A DNA stretch of 64,000 bases from Paraglaciecola sp. (GCA_009993955.1 JAACSL010000012.1:49046-113045); one strand, 5' to 3'; counted from the first letter of the stretch, positions 1 through 9,304 are shown. A program made the numbers and translations. The notes: a model not told the origin generated them from the letters alone.

Positions 1-1
1 G

Positions 2-169
2 ACCTTAGGCGGCAGTTTTACGCAGGTGGTGTTTAGTTTTAAATTAACTCCGGAATTGTTCGCCAACGGCATAACCTTGGCACTCATCATCGGCTTTGTC
101 AGCGGTTTCTTTCCCGCTTGGCGAGCCGCCAGAGTGCCAGTGATTCTCGCCTTTCAGGCAGGGCGTTAG
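2..169 (+). CDS. ABC transporter permease, FtsX/MacB type (C-terminal end only)
   Basis: An open frame enters from the left edge and stops at a TAG at 167-169. The 55 visible residues hold a hydrophobic stretch (LALIIGFVSGFFPAWRAAR) followed by the cytoplasmic tail typical of the last transmembrane helix of FtsX/MacB-family permeases, where 'G-FPAWRAAR--P' precedes a short C-terminal end. Such proteins work with an ATPase in lipoprotein release, peptide export or cell-division control. The substrate cannot be told from the tail. The rest lies outside the window. Confidence 0.7.
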   Translation, partial: TLGGSFTQVVFSFKLTPELFANGITLALIIGFVSGFFPAWRAARVPVILAFQAGR

Positions 170-219
170 TTCTCAACGCTCTTGTCTGGTGCGCCAAACC
201 CTAGGTGTGGTTAAAAAAT

Positions 220-248
220 AGCAGCATGTCAGTGATGACTTTGCTGCT
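220..248. terminator. Hairpin after the FtsX-like gene, possible terminator
   Basis: AGCAGCA (220-226) pairs with TGCTGCT (242-248), and an inner GTCA/TGAC (228-231 with 236-239) closes a GTGA loop. It lies about 50 bases after the permease stop. On the plus strand no T-run follows, but a run of six A precedes it (T-run on the minus strand), so its direction is unclear. Confidence 0.3.
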
Positions 249-395
249 AGACCATTCCTCCATAATGAAGCTAATTCCCCTAAGCTCTTTTCTCTTCTCG
301 GTGTTTAAGGTTAGCATTGTCAATCGCGACCATTACACCCTATGCAAAAAGCATTGTTAGTTGATTTGCATGGGAGAGCAAGGAGAGAAAAGACT

Positions 396-1634
396 ATGTT
401 GAAGAACTTAAGTTGGAAGGGTGTGCTACTGGGGGCTGCACTCATGGTGCTGCTGTTAGGCGGCTTGTATGCTAAAAATATCACCCGTTTGTATACCGCT
501 ATCACCTTGTATGATGCTGACAAAATCGCCGCTAATTTTCTCAGTATGTATCAACACTTCAACGCAACACAAATCCCTGCCAGTAGTGAGCCTTTTCAGT
601 TTCCAGTGGCGTTGAAGGCACTACCAGATACCTTCGTTGTCGAAGGCGAAACCTTAAAACTTGGTGATTTTATTGAGCAAAGCCAAACCTCTGGGCTGAT
701 GGTCATTAAACAGGGCAAGGTGGTGTACGAATATTACGCCTTGGGTAGTGGCCCACAAACACAACATATTTCATTTTCTGTGGCTAAGTCGTTTGTGTCT
801 GCGCTGTTTGGCATTGCGATTGATGAAGGGTATATCCAAAGTATTGAACAAAGTGTTACCGACTATGTGCCTGAATTAATTGGCAGTGGTTATGAAGGAG
901 TGCGCATTAAAGATGTATTACAGATGTCATCGGGGGTTAAATTCAACGAAGACTACGGGGATTTTTATTCAGACATCAATCGTTTTTCACGGGCGATTGC
1001 CTTTAGTACGTCGTTAGATGACTTTACCGCCAGCTTAACCCGAGAGCGCGAGCCAGGGACTTACCATCATTATGTCAGTATCGATACCCAGGTACTGGGC
1101 ATGATTTTAACTCGCGCGACAGGCAAGCCATTGAGCCAGTACCTCAGTGAAAAAATTTGGCAAACCATGGGCATGCAAGACGATGCCTACTGGTTAAAAG
1201 ACGACAACGGTATGGAGCTAGCCCTAGGTGGCCTCAACGTCACCTTACGTGACTACGCCAAATTTGGCTGGTTATTCCTGCATCAGGGTACTTGGTTAAA
1301 TCAACAAGGTGAACCGATCCAAATTGTCCCGGCAACCTGGGTACATGATTCTGTAACCCCTGATGCGTTACACCTACAACCCGGTGAAAATAACCCAAAT
1401 TCGAGTTCGTCCTATGGTTATGGTTATCAGTGGTGGATACCGCTGGGGGCAGACGATGAGTTTATGGCCCAAGGTATTTATAACCAATATATCTACATTG
1501 ATCCTGATCAAGCCTTGGTGATCGTAAAAACCTCGGCTAATCCACGCTACACCGACAAAAGCTTGAATTGGCCAGCAAAGCACCTCGCCATGTTCCGAGC
1601 CATCAGTCGCTACCTTGGGCAAGTTGAGGAATAA
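396..1634 (+). CDS. Serine hydrolase, beta-lactamase class C family, membrane-anchored
   Basis: The 412-residue protein has one N-terminal hydrophobic segment (about residues 9-27), suggesting a signal anchor with a periplasmic catalytic domain. The class C beta-lactamase/DD-peptidase motifs are visible: SVAK gives the SxxK nucleophile (Ser128, Lys131), and YVS at about residue 226 fits the second-motif tyrosine. The family includes peptidases, esterases and amidases, and nothing here picks the substrate. An ATG at 342 would add 18 residues, but the ATG at 396 has AGGAGA at 381-386 with good spacing and leads straight into the signal anchor. It stands alone, between the permease and the signalling locus. 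Confidence 0.8.
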   Translation: MLKNLSWKGVLLGAALMVLLLGGLYAKNITRLYTAITLYDADKIAANFLSMYQHFNATQIPASSEPFQFPVALKALPDTFVVEGETLKLGDFIEQSQTSGLMVIKQGKVVYEYYALGSGPQTQHISFSVAKSFVSALFGIAIDEGYIQSIEQSVTDYVPELIGSGYEGVRIKDVLQMSSGVKFNEDYGDFYSDINRFSRAIAFSTSLDDFTASLTREREPGTYHHYVSIDTQVLGMILTRATGKPLSQYLSEKIWQTMGMQDDAYWLKDDNGMELALGGLNVTLRDYAKFGWLFLHQGTWLNQQGEPIQIVPATWVHDSVTPDALHLQPGENNPNSSSSYGYGYQWWIPLGADDEFMAQGIYNQYIYIDPDQALVIVKTSANPRYTDKSLNWPAKHLAMFRAISRYLGQVEE

Positions 1635-1784
1635 AACCAGCAGACTTGCCCTAGGTTGGTAAACGAGGTTTATTCTCACCCACTAAAGAGCTTGGATTTT
1701 CACCAGTGAGATTGCAATATCTAACGTGAGCAAGTCTAATGGTGTGGTTCTGGGTCGCTTAGGCAAATAAACAAGGGATACTGT

Positions 1785-3113
1785 GTGTTAAACGTACTAA
1801 TCGTGGATGATGATACTGAGTTTACGCAAGTTGCTAGTCAAATCATTGAAATACTGGGGCACGACGCAAGCGTGGCGAATACGCTGCAAGAGGCGTTTCA
1901 ACTGTTAGCGTTTACCCCATTTGATCATATCTTTTTAGATTTCATGCTGCCGGATGGCAGTGGTCTGCACATCATTGATTACCTCAACAAACAAAGCAAA
2001 ATTCCCTATGTCACCATGATAACGGGTCACCCCTCTGTAAAAGGCATGTTGGCAGGTTTGTGTGGTCCAAAAGTCGATTATTTGCTCAAGCCACTACAAA
2101 GAGAAGATTTAGAAGCCGCACTGCAGCGTAAAGCCAGCAAGAAAAAGGCAGCAGCACGCCATGTCGCTAGCTTACACTTTGGGTGCTTAATCGGTGAGTC
2201 ACCGGCCATGCAGGCCCTTTACACCATGATTGAACGGGTGGCCAAGACACAAGCAAACGTCATGTTGATGGGCGAAAGTGGTGTAGGTAAGGAAGTGGTG
2301 GCTCAGGCGATTCATCGGCAAAGTCAAGTTCAAGGCCCTTTGGTGGCCACCAACTGTGGCGGTTTGTCAAAAGAACTGATTGGCAGTGAGTTATTTGGTC
2401 ACGAGAAAGGCGCCTTTACAGGGGCTGTGGCGAAAAAAGAAGGGGTATTCGAGCAGGCATTTGATGGCACGCTTTTTCTGGATGAAATTACCGAAATGCC
2501 CTTAGAGATGTAGCCATCACTGCTGCGTGTCTTAGAAGCAAAAAAAGTGATTCGCTTAGGTGGTACAAAGGAGATAGACGTAAATTGTCGTGTTATTTCG
2601 GCCACTAACCGTTCCCTTGAGCAATTAGCCGAAAGCAAAGTGTTACGAGAAGATATTTATTTTCGTTTGGCTGTATTTCCCATAGACATTCCACCGCTAC
2701 GGCAAAGAAAAGAAGATATCCCCCTGTTGGCTGAGGCTTTTTTGCAAGAGTTGAATGAGGAATACGCTGGTCAATTGCAATGGTCAGAGTCACAAATAGC
2801 CCGACTTGTCGATTATGCATGGCCTGGGAACGTACGTGAATTACGCCATGCCGTGCATCGGGCTTTTATTATGTCAGATCCAAAAGGTAAGAATATTGAA
2901 CTGCCTCAGCGTTTTGAATCACCGTTTGCCAAGAAAATAAGCATAAATCAAGGGATCATTGCCGGCCAAACCATTGACGAAGTTGAACGTCAATTAATTA
3001 CCGCGACCCTTGATAAAGTTGATGGCAACAAAACCTTGGCAGCAGAAATGTTAGGTATCAGTACTAAAACCCTTTACAACCGCTTGCATGCTTACGGAGA
3101 TTTTGATGAGTGA
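1785..3113 (+). pseudogene. Sigma-54-dependent response regulator (NtrC type), interrupted by an in-frame amber codon
   Basis: One reading frame encodes a complete NtrC-type activator except for a TAG at 2511-2513 (codon 243). Before it are a receiver domain ([17 protein letters not shown] phospho-acceptor) and the first half of the AAA+ domain with Walker A GESGVGKE, the sigma-54 contact loop GAFTGA and [12 protein letters not shown]. After it, in the same frame, come LLRVLEAKKVIRLGG, SATNR, LREDIYFRL and a Fis-type helix-turn-helix (NKTLAAEMLGISTKTLYNRL). Family members usually have Gln at this place, so CAG to TAG explains the stop. No other damage is seen, so the change looks recent. Possible reasons are a true null mutation, amber read-through or a base-call error. 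The truncated product would lack the second half of the ATPase and the DNA-binding domain. The gene overlaps the next one by 8 bases. Confidence 0.8.
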
Positions 3114-3309
3114 TTCAACTAAATCCATTGCTCAGAAAGTGCATGATGCAAGAGCGCCTTTAAATAAAATTTCCATGCATGCTGAGTTAGTTACACTCAT
3201 CATTGAAAACCAACTACCAACAGACAAAGCCCTCGAGGCTTTGAAAAAAATCATTTCAGCCTGCCAAGAGTGCAGTCAACTTTTGCAAGATATTGCTGAG
3301 AACAATTAA
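3106..3309 (+). CDS. Small stand-alone H-box (DHp/HisKA-like) protein
   Basis: This 67-residue protein starts at ATG 3106, with GGAGA at 3096-3100, inside the end of the regulator gene. The stretch KVHDARAPLNKISMHAEL resembles the H-box helix of histidine-kinase dimerisation domains (compare HDLRAPL), and the rest can form the second helix of a two-helix hairpin (ALEALKKIISACQECSQLLQDI). There is no ATPase domain. It could be a phosphotransfer protein, a decoy or dimerisation partner for the neighbouring kinases, or a remnant of a kinase. The similarity is by eye and covers only one motif, so the role is inference. It lies between a response regulator and a histidine kinase on the same strand, apparently co-transcribed. 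Confidence 0.55.
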   Translation: MSDSTKSIAQKVHDARAPLNKISMHAELVTLIIENQLPTDKALEALKKIISACQECSQLLQDIAENN

Positions 3310-3376
3310 ATCAGCCCTTAACGCTTTTCACTGTTAGTGATGAGTACACGTTTATAGATAGAGACACTTAAACGGC

Positions 3377-4858
3377 ATGACAAAAAGCACATTGCTAGAA
3401 AATACAAAATTTAGCTGGGGTTTAATCTCATTTATCACCTTGAGCTTAATTCTCGGCAACGCATGGTTAGCGCGTAATACCATTAATTCATTGTCGGCAA
3501 CTCAAGATAGTTTGCTCAACGCCAGCGAAGTATTGAATAACCTGAATCGCCTCCACGTATTAATACTGGTGGCAGAATCAGGGCAACGAGGCTATTTGTT
3601 GACTGATGACGAGAGTTATCTCGCGCCCTATGACGACGCCTTGCATGAACTCAGTCGACAAATTGAGCTAGTGGATGCCTTAGAATCTGAATTACCCCTG
3701 CAGAAAGAACGTATCAATACCTTGTTGGGGCTGACTCGCGATAAAATAAATGAGTTGGTTAAAACGGTTGGCTTGGGCTTGGGTCAAAAAGAGCGCAGTG
3801 CCATTGGCATCGTTATGACGGGGCGTGGGCGCAATATCTATCAAGATATCAAAAAGACATTTGATGAAATTGAAGCCGCCGAAAATGAATTTAGGTTTAG
3901 GTTGTTTGCCAATTTAAATAAAGCTGAAAAAGAAGCGCGTGTAACCTTCCTCATCTCCGCCAGCACCAGTTCTTTATTACTTCTTGGCATGGTGGTATTG
4001 GCGTTTATTAATATCAGGATTGAACGCAGGCATCGCTTAAGTCTTGAACAGCAGAATGAGTTGTTAATCAACAAAGTGAACGAAAGTACCAAAGAACTGA
4101 AAGTCTATGCGGAAGAACTGCAGCGCAGTAATCGAGAGTTGGAAGATTTTGCTTTTGTTGCCTCACATGATCTGCAAGAACCGCTGCGTAAGATCCGAGC
4201 CTTTGGTGATCGCTTGTCTACCAGTTATGTTGACACCCTCGACGCCCGCGGCCTTGACTATATTCAGCGCATGCGCAATGCCGCTGAAAGGATGTCTGAT
4301 TTGATCAGTGATTTGTTGGACTTTTCTCGCATCACGACTCGCACAAAAGACTTTATGTTGGTGAATCTTGATGAGGTACTCGATACCGTGATCGACGATG
4401 TGGATTTGTTGATAACAGAATCGCAAGCAACAATTCATCGCGAACCGCTGCCCGTGGTGATGGCAGATCCAAACCTGATGTATCAGTTATTATTAAACCT
4501 GCTGACTAATGCACTTAAGTTCAGACAATCCGCGGTGCCACCCCTTGTAAAGGTGTGTTATCAACAAAATGAAACACAAGCAAACGGCGAAACAGCAAAC
4601 AACACGTATCATGTGATTTCTTTTACAGACAATGGAATCGGCTTTGAACAAGAATACGCCGATAAAATATTTTCACCTTTTCAGCGATTACATGGCAAAA
4701 ATGAATACCAAGGCACCGGTATCGGCTTGGCAGTATGCAGACGCATAATGGAGCGTCATCACGGCACAATCTCAGCGCTCAGTCAGGTAGGTGAAGGCGC
4801 GACATTCACCATAAAATTACCGATGGAAAATCCGCTTATTCACTCACATGGACATTAA
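3377..4858 (+). CDS. Sensor histidine kinase with CHASE3 input domain
   Basis: The 493-residue kinase has a transmembrane helix near residues 14-32, a periplasmic CHASE3 domain (the ESGQRGYLLTDDESYLAPY stretch is typical), a second transmembrane helix near 190-213 and a coiled coil. A HisKA domain follows with SHDLQEPLRKI (phospho-acceptor His264), then an HATPase domain with N-box NLLTNALKF, DNGIGF and GTGIGLAVCRRI. It resembles the phytochrome-like kinases that pair with small CheY-type regulators, and just such a gene overlaps its 3' end. The ligand of the CHASE3 domain is unknown. All catalytic motifs are intact, unlike the neighbouring hybrid kinase. Confidence 0.88.
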   Translation: MTKSTLLENTKFSWGLISFITLSLILGNAWLARNTINSLSATQDSLLNASEVLNNLNRLHVLILVAESGQRGYLLTDDESYLAPYDDALHELSRQIELVDALESELPLQKERINTLLGLTRDKINELVKTVGLGLGQKERSAIGIVMTGRGRNIYQDIKKTFDEIEAAENEFRFRLFANLNKAEKEARVTFLISASTSSLLLLGMVVLAFINIRIERRHRLSLEQQNELLINKVNESTKELKVYAEELQRSNRELEDFAFVASHDLQEPLRKIRAFGDRLSTSYVDTLDARGLDYIQRMRNAAERMSDLISDLLDFSRITTRTKDFMLVNLDEVLDTVIDDVDLLITESQATIHREPLPVVMADPNLMYQLLLNLLTNALKFRQSAVPPLVKVCYQQNETQANGETANNTYHVISFTDNGIGFEQEYADKIFSPFQRLHGKNEYQGTGIGLAVCRRIMERHHGTISALSQVGEGATFTIKLPMENPLIHSHGH

Positions 4859-5324
4859 ATGCATGCCTTACACTACATCTCGATCCATCACCATATTGCT
4901 TGCAGATGACGATGAAGATGACCGTCTCCTGACTCAAGATGCACTGAAAGAAAGTCGGGTATTAAACCAATTAAATTTTGTGAAAGATGGCGTTGAGTTA
5001 CTTCAATACCTGCGTCGGGAAGGAGCTTATGCTGACAAGCTCCTCTACCCTAGACCCAGTTTGATTTTATTGGATTTAAACATGCCCCGCATGGATGGCC
5101 GCGAAGCGCTGCAGCAAATTAAAGCTGACGAAGCATTAAAAAGCATACCTGTGGTGATCTTAACGACATCCAAGCAGGAGGAAGACATGATCAAAGGTTA
5201 TGGACTTGGTGCGGCCTCATATATTACCAAGCCTGTGAATTTTGAGGGACTCGTTGACCTGATGAAAGCAATTGGCCGTTATTGGGTGGAGTTTGTTGAA
5301 CTGCCTGAACCCGGAAATGAATAA
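4848..5324 (+). CDS. CheY-like single-domain response regulator (Rcp1 type)
   Basis: A single receiver domain fills the 158 residues: acidic pocket ADDDEDD, phospho-acceptor in LLDLNMPRMDG, Thr/Ser at ILTTS and the conserved Lys in ITKPVN. The insertion after the second strand (RREGAYADKLLYPRPS) is typical of Rcp1-type regulators partnered with phytochrome-like kinases. The ATG at 4848 overlaps the kinase gene by 11 bases; a second ATG at 4863 would avoid the overlap, and neither has a clear ribosome-binding site. Coupling to the CHASE3 kinase suggests that they form a pair. There is no output domain, so it must act by protein contact or phosphotransfer. Confidence 0.85.
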   Translation: MDIKCMPYTTSRSITILLADDDEDDRLLTQDALKESRVLNQLNFVKDGVELLQYLRREGAYADKLLYPRPSLILLDLNMPRMDGREALQQIKADEALKSIPVVILTTSKQEEDMIKGYGLGAASYITKPVNFEGLVDLMKAIGRYWVEFVELPEPGNE

Positions 5325-5345
5325 CCGTGCCTGGACAAGCCGCAC

Positions 5346-7300
5346 ATGAATAAGTTGGCGCGAATATTATTAGTTGAAGACGATGAAGACGACTACGTAC
5401 TGACCAGTGAAGCACTGCAGCTGTTAGATTCTTACCAGTTTGAAATTTTGTGGGTAACTAGTCCTCAACAAGCTTCTGAAAAGCTAAGCCAAAATGACGT
5501 GGATATATGTCTACTTGATAATCAGTTAGGGGCAAAAAGCGGATTAGCCGTGCTAAAAGATGCGCAACAACGCGGTTGTCTGACGCCCATCATCATGCTC
5601 ACCGGACAAACTGATGCGACCTTAGATAAATCAGCTTTAGACGCTGGGGCCGTGGATTATCTGAATAAACAAGAAATTACCACCGAACGTTTTGCCCGTG
5701 CCATTCGCTATGCGTTAGCGCGCAATGATGTGGCGAAAGAGCGGTTAGAGCGTTTAAAAGCCCAGACCCAGAACCGTGCAAAAGATCGCTTTTAGCCCAT
5801 TTGAGTCACGAACTGCGCACGCCCTTAACCTCGATTCTCGGTTACACAGAACTGCTATTGCACAGCAAAAAGGCAGAGCTAGCGCAAGACGAACTAAATA
5901 TCATCCTCAGTAATGGCAAACATTTACTGAGCTTACTGAACGACATTCTCGATTTGTCGAAAATAGCCGCTGACAAACTGGAATTGAATCCCAGTCTTAT
6001 CCATCTGGATAGCTTTATTGCTGATGTATTTTATTTGCTCAATATTAACGCACAAGACAAGGGATTAACTCTAGCTATTGAAGCAAAATCTGCCTTACCC
6101 GTGAGTATTTATGCCGATGCCACACGTCTTCGGCAGATTTTGATTAATTTGTGTTACAACGCGATTAAATTCACCGAACAGGGAAAAGTCAGTATCTCAA
6201 TTTGGCTGGTGACCGATGGACAGCATGAAAAGTTGGAGTTTGCTGTGGCTGATACGGGCAGAGGCATACCGGCACAGCGCATAAAATCAATATTTGAACC
6301 CTTCGCCCAAGCGGATGACACGGAGACTCGCACGGCAACGGGAGCCGGTTTAGGCTTAGCCATCTGCACAGAATTGGTTAAACGCATGGGCGGTGAGCTT
6401 GAGGTGGAGTCTCAGATTGGCGTGGGCAGCGTTTTTCGATTTACCCTCGATCCCGATGATATTGCTCAGGTGGAGCGCAAAAATCTGCGTTTTGAAGCAA
6501 GCGAATATAGTCAATTGACCAGTACCTTAAACGCGCTGAGTGGTCGCATTCTTGTTGTGGATGATGCTCCCGATATTCGCCAACTCATCACCCAGATTGC
6601 ACAAAGTTTTGGTCTTCAAGTCGAAACCGCCCAAGATGGTCTGGAGGCCATTGAGAAGTGCCAAACATCGTTACTTGAAGATGTTGTTTACGCGGCTGTT
6701 TTGATGGACATACATATGCCAGTTATGGATGGACGCCAAGCCATAACGAAGATCCGTCAACTAGGTTTTACCCCACCCGTTATTGCTGTCACTGCCGCCG
6801 CTTTGAAAGGCGTTAAACAAGCCCTGATTGACATTGGCTTTTCAGATGTTTTGCATAAACCCATCAATCGCAGTGCGATGTATCAAAGCTTGAGTCACGT
6901 TTTACCTCAGACCAAAGTCGATACACACACTCTGTCATCAGCGCCTTCGTCTGCGCCACGCATCCTTGTTGTTGAGGATGATGCCGATGCGGCACAATTA
7001 ATGTGTGTATTGCTGGAAAATCTAGGCGTAGATACTTACACGGCTCATAGCGGCCAAGCTTGTTTGCAGTTCCTCGAGGAACAGCCTGATGTTGACAAAA
7101 TTTTAATAGACCTGCATTTACCTGATATGAGCGGGGCAGAATTAGCCCAAGCAGTGCATGCACGCCTGCCACAGATAACATTGATTATTGTCAGTGGTGA
7201 ACAAATAGAGCAGGGAGAATTAGATCATCTACCGGTTAAGCAAGCCTTGCTCAAACCCATTAACCTTGCACAATTGCAAGACATCGTGGCTGGCGCTTAG
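5346..7300 (+). pseudogene. Hybrid histidine kinase REC-HisKA-HATPase-REC-REC, broken by a one-base frameshift
   Basis: Two adjacent frames join into one typical protein of about 651 residues. The first (5346-5795) holds a receiver (ILLVEDDEDDY, LLDNQLG) and a coiled coil ending in KDRF, then hits TAG at 5793-5795. The next frame continues at once with LAHLSHELRTPLTSILGY (phospho-acceptor His about 155), an HATPase domain (NLCYNAIKF, DTGRGIP, GAGLGLAICTELV), a receiver with LMDIHMPVMDG and a last receiver with LIDLHLPDMSG. Reading CGC TTT TTA GCC restores the family sequence, so one T is missing from a T-run at 5790-5793 (five expected, four present). All domains are otherwise well kept. Homopolymer error, real mutation and slippage that restores the frame in some transcripts or ribosomes are all possible. 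The second part alone could start only at rare codons such as the TTG at 5801. Confidence 0.8.
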
Positions 7301-7361
7301 TGCTACGGAGCACACAACCTACTTTATGTGGGATTTAGCTATGCTTTACTTTAGGCCTGTC

Positions 7362-8729
7362 TTACACGCTTGAAACCTGCTTGGTTAAATGAGATCTAAC
7401 TTGGCTTAAGCGCGTGTTGATGTCGTAGGCGTCATAGGTGAATAGCGTCATGGTGGTTAAAGACTCTTCGATCATTTCTGTTTGGCGTGCAACAAACTGA
7501 ATTTGTTCATGGCTGTGACAGCACATCGACAAGCCGTGCAGACTTTCCACCAAGCGTATTGTCACAGCGATGCTGCTGACCCCGTACTGTCTAACTTGGT
7601 TAAACGCCGCTTCTGCTAAGTCGTTAAAGGTGACCGATTTACTGACTACCCTTAGTGCCATGTCTGAGTCAACATGATTATTAGTTGGAAACTCACGCTG
7701 GCTGACACTGCATAAAAAGGCACCCAACTTATCGACACAGGTTATGGCGGTGTATGGATCGTTGATGCCTGGTGACAGCGCGCGAATAGCAATCTCCACC
7801 AACTGATGAATGGCAAATTCTGGATCTTGAATTGGTGTACGTTTTGCGCCAAACAGAAAACATGCGCGCAATTGTGCCTCACAAGGCAAGGCGTCATCAT
7901 GGTCATAATACAAGGTGAATAACACGGATTCTGGCATGAGGAAATCACCCGGTTTGACATCGATATTGATAGCGACGCCATTTTCCTGAGCAAGTGTCAC
8001 CAAGCGTTTAATGTTCACTGCCTGCAAATACCCCGCATCAGATGTGTGGCAGGTTTTGTGAAAGGTAAATTGTTGAGCGAGAGACAACTGAGGAAGTTTT
8101 TCTACCTTGTCCGCTAACGCAGATGGCTTACCCTCAGGCTTGTTTGACCGTGAATTGTCAAACCACTGTTGTGCATTGTTGGTTAATTGGCGATACACAT
8201 CGTCAACCACATTGTCTGCTTGGATCGCTTGAGCAACATGATGAATAAAATAAATCAGTACCGCCACGCCAATAATGGCCAAAAACACAGCAAAATAAAC
8301 CGACAAGCCGGGTATGAATATTGGCCCACTGCCACTTTTGGTGGCTTGTAAAACAAGTAAACAATAAATGAAGATGGCTGCAAATACTCCCAGTACAACC
8401 TGTGTGCCTTTGTGCCCCATGAAATTTCGAATAAGTCGTGGACCAAATTGCGATGAGGCCAATGATAAGGCCACTACGGTAATCGAAAAGGCGATACTGG
8501 TGACGGTCATCATGGACGAGGCGATAACCGTTAAAATCGAGCGGGTTGATTCAGGGGATGTGTGGTAAAGGAAGGCGATGAAGTCAGCAAAGCTATGATT
8601 TTGTTGTTGGTAGGCGTCGAATGCTAATAACACCTTAGCCAGTACAATAGCGAGTAAAACCAAGCTCGAGGGGATAAACCAAAAACTGGTGCGAATTACA
8701 TCAATGTACTTAAGCAATTTATTGTGCAA
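7362..8729 (-). CDS. DUF2254 family membrane protein
   Basis: The protein matches the DUF2254 pattern: RTSFWFIPSSLVLLAIVLA at the first membrane helix, then ILTVIASSMMTVTSIAFSITVVALSLASSQFGPRL and several more helices in the first half, followed by a soluble C-terminal half with the ALSPGINDPYTA motif. The family is an inner-membrane protein of unknown function. The start is uncertain. A TTG at 8810 gives the longest frame, but the TTG at 8729 has AGGAGG (8734-8739 on the complement) just before it and begins near the point where family members usually begin, so I prefer it. The gene is convergent with the hybrid kinase gene, with about 60 bases between. Confidence 0.8.
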   Translation of the reverse strand: MHNKLLKYIDVIRTSFWFIPSSLVLLAIVLAKVLLAFDAYQQQNHSFADFIAFLYHTSPESTRSILTVIASSMMTVTSIAFSITVVALSLASSQFGPRLIRNFMGHKGTQVVLGVFAAIFIYCLLVLQATKSGSGPIFIPGLSVYFAVFLAIIGVAVLIYFIHHVAQAIQADNVVDDVYRQLTNNAQQWFDNSRSNKPEGKPSALADKVEKLPQLSLAQQFTFHKTCHTSDAGYLQAVNIKRLVTLAQENGVAINIDVKPGDFLMPESVLFTLYYDHDDALPCEAQLRACFLFGAKRTPIQDPEFAIHQLVEIAIRALSPGINDPYTAITCVDKLGAFLCSVSQREFPTNNHVDSDMALRVVSKSVTFNDLAEAAFNQVRQYGVSSIAVTIRLVESLHGLSMCCHSHEQIQFVARQTEMIEESLTTMTLFTYDAYDINTRLSQVRSHLTKQVSSV

Positions 8730-8892
8730 ACTTCCTCCTCTTCGCCCCGCATGGAGTTCGACATCAAGATCAATGTGCGAGTGTGGCACAGAGCCAAGCA
8801 ATTCAGCCAAGCTATGGCAGTGTATAGTAATCGACCTACGGTTTGCTTGTTTGCTGACAGCGCAGTGTGCGGCTAGCCGCGACTAGTGATAA

Positions 8893-9006
8893 CTAAGCAA
8901 AGGCCGACAAAAACTTGGTTACGCCATTTTCTAAAGTAATACTCAGTACAATAAATATCACCAAAATAGATACAATGCTGATAACAGGAATAGTAGGAAG
9001 CTTCAT
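8893..9006 (-). CDS. Very small single-helix membrane protein, 37 residues
   Basis: A 38-codon frame runs from ATG at 9006 to TAG at 8893-8895. It encodes a short polar start (MKLPTIP), one hydrophobic helix (VISIVSILVIFIVLSI) and a short tail (TLENGVTKFLSAFA). A weak AGGT lies about 8 bases before the ATG. It sits behind a lipoprotein gene and a DUF1328 gene on the same strand, both also tiny membrane-linked proteins, but a strong terminator (9034-9057) separates it from them. I do not recognise the family. The balanced helix and clean start support it as real, but at this length chance cannot be excluded. Confidence 0.4.
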   Translation of the reverse strand: MKLPTIPVISIVSILVIFIVLSITLENGVTKFLSAFA

Positions 9007-9033
9007 ATGATTTACCTAAGTTTGCTGCAATTA

Positions 9034-9057
9034 AAAAGGAGGCGAACGCCTCCTTTT
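9034..9057 (-). terminator. Rho-independent terminator of the small lipoprotein gene
   Basis: AAAAGGAGGC (9034-9043) pairs with GCCTCCTTTT (9048-9057) around a GAAC loop, a perfect 10-bp stem. On the minus strand it is followed by a T-run, and it lies 27 bases after the lipoprotein stop codon. The A/T ends make it possibly bidirectional. Confidence 0.85.
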
Positions 9058-9083
9058 GTTTGGTTTTCTGATGTTGAACGGTC

Positions 9084-9278
9084 TTAACAATCAGAATCTT
9101 TAGCGCCTGCGCTGTCTTTGAGTTCTTCACAAGCGTCCTCTACTGCATTCCCTGCATCGGTGACTACTTCATCTATTTTTTCACCTGCTTCCTCTGCGCT
9201 GTTGTCATTGCAGGCGCTCAAGAAAGTAACCGAGCTGAGTATCAAGCTTAACATGGCGAATTTTTTTAACATGTCCAT
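9084..9278 (-). CDS. Small lipoprotein, entericidin-like
   Basis: The 64-residue protein has a lysine-bearing N-terminus, a hydrophobic core and the lipobox LSAC at about residues 20-23, giving a mature lipoprotein of about 42 residues. The mature part is acidic and helical (EEAGEKIDEVVTDAGNAVEDACEELKDSAG), with the GEKIDE type of stretch seen in entericidin-like lipoproteins. GGAGA lies about seven bases before the ATG. Two more cysteines near the end could form a disulfide. It is followed by a strong terminator and preceded by the DUF1328 gene, so the two may share a promoter. An envelope-stress role is a guess from the company it keeps. Confidence 0.75.
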   Translation of the reverse strand: MDMLKKFAMLSLILSSVTFLSACNDNSAEEAGEKIDEVVTDAGNAVEDACEELKDSAGAKDSDC

Positions 9279-9304
9279 TTTGTTTCTCCTTTTAAATGAA
9301 TAAT

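Noticed and set aside
8873..9130. 85-residue minus-strand frame over the terminator and the small-protein gene
   Set aside because: It reads through the strong hairpin at 9034-9057 and overlaps two better frames.
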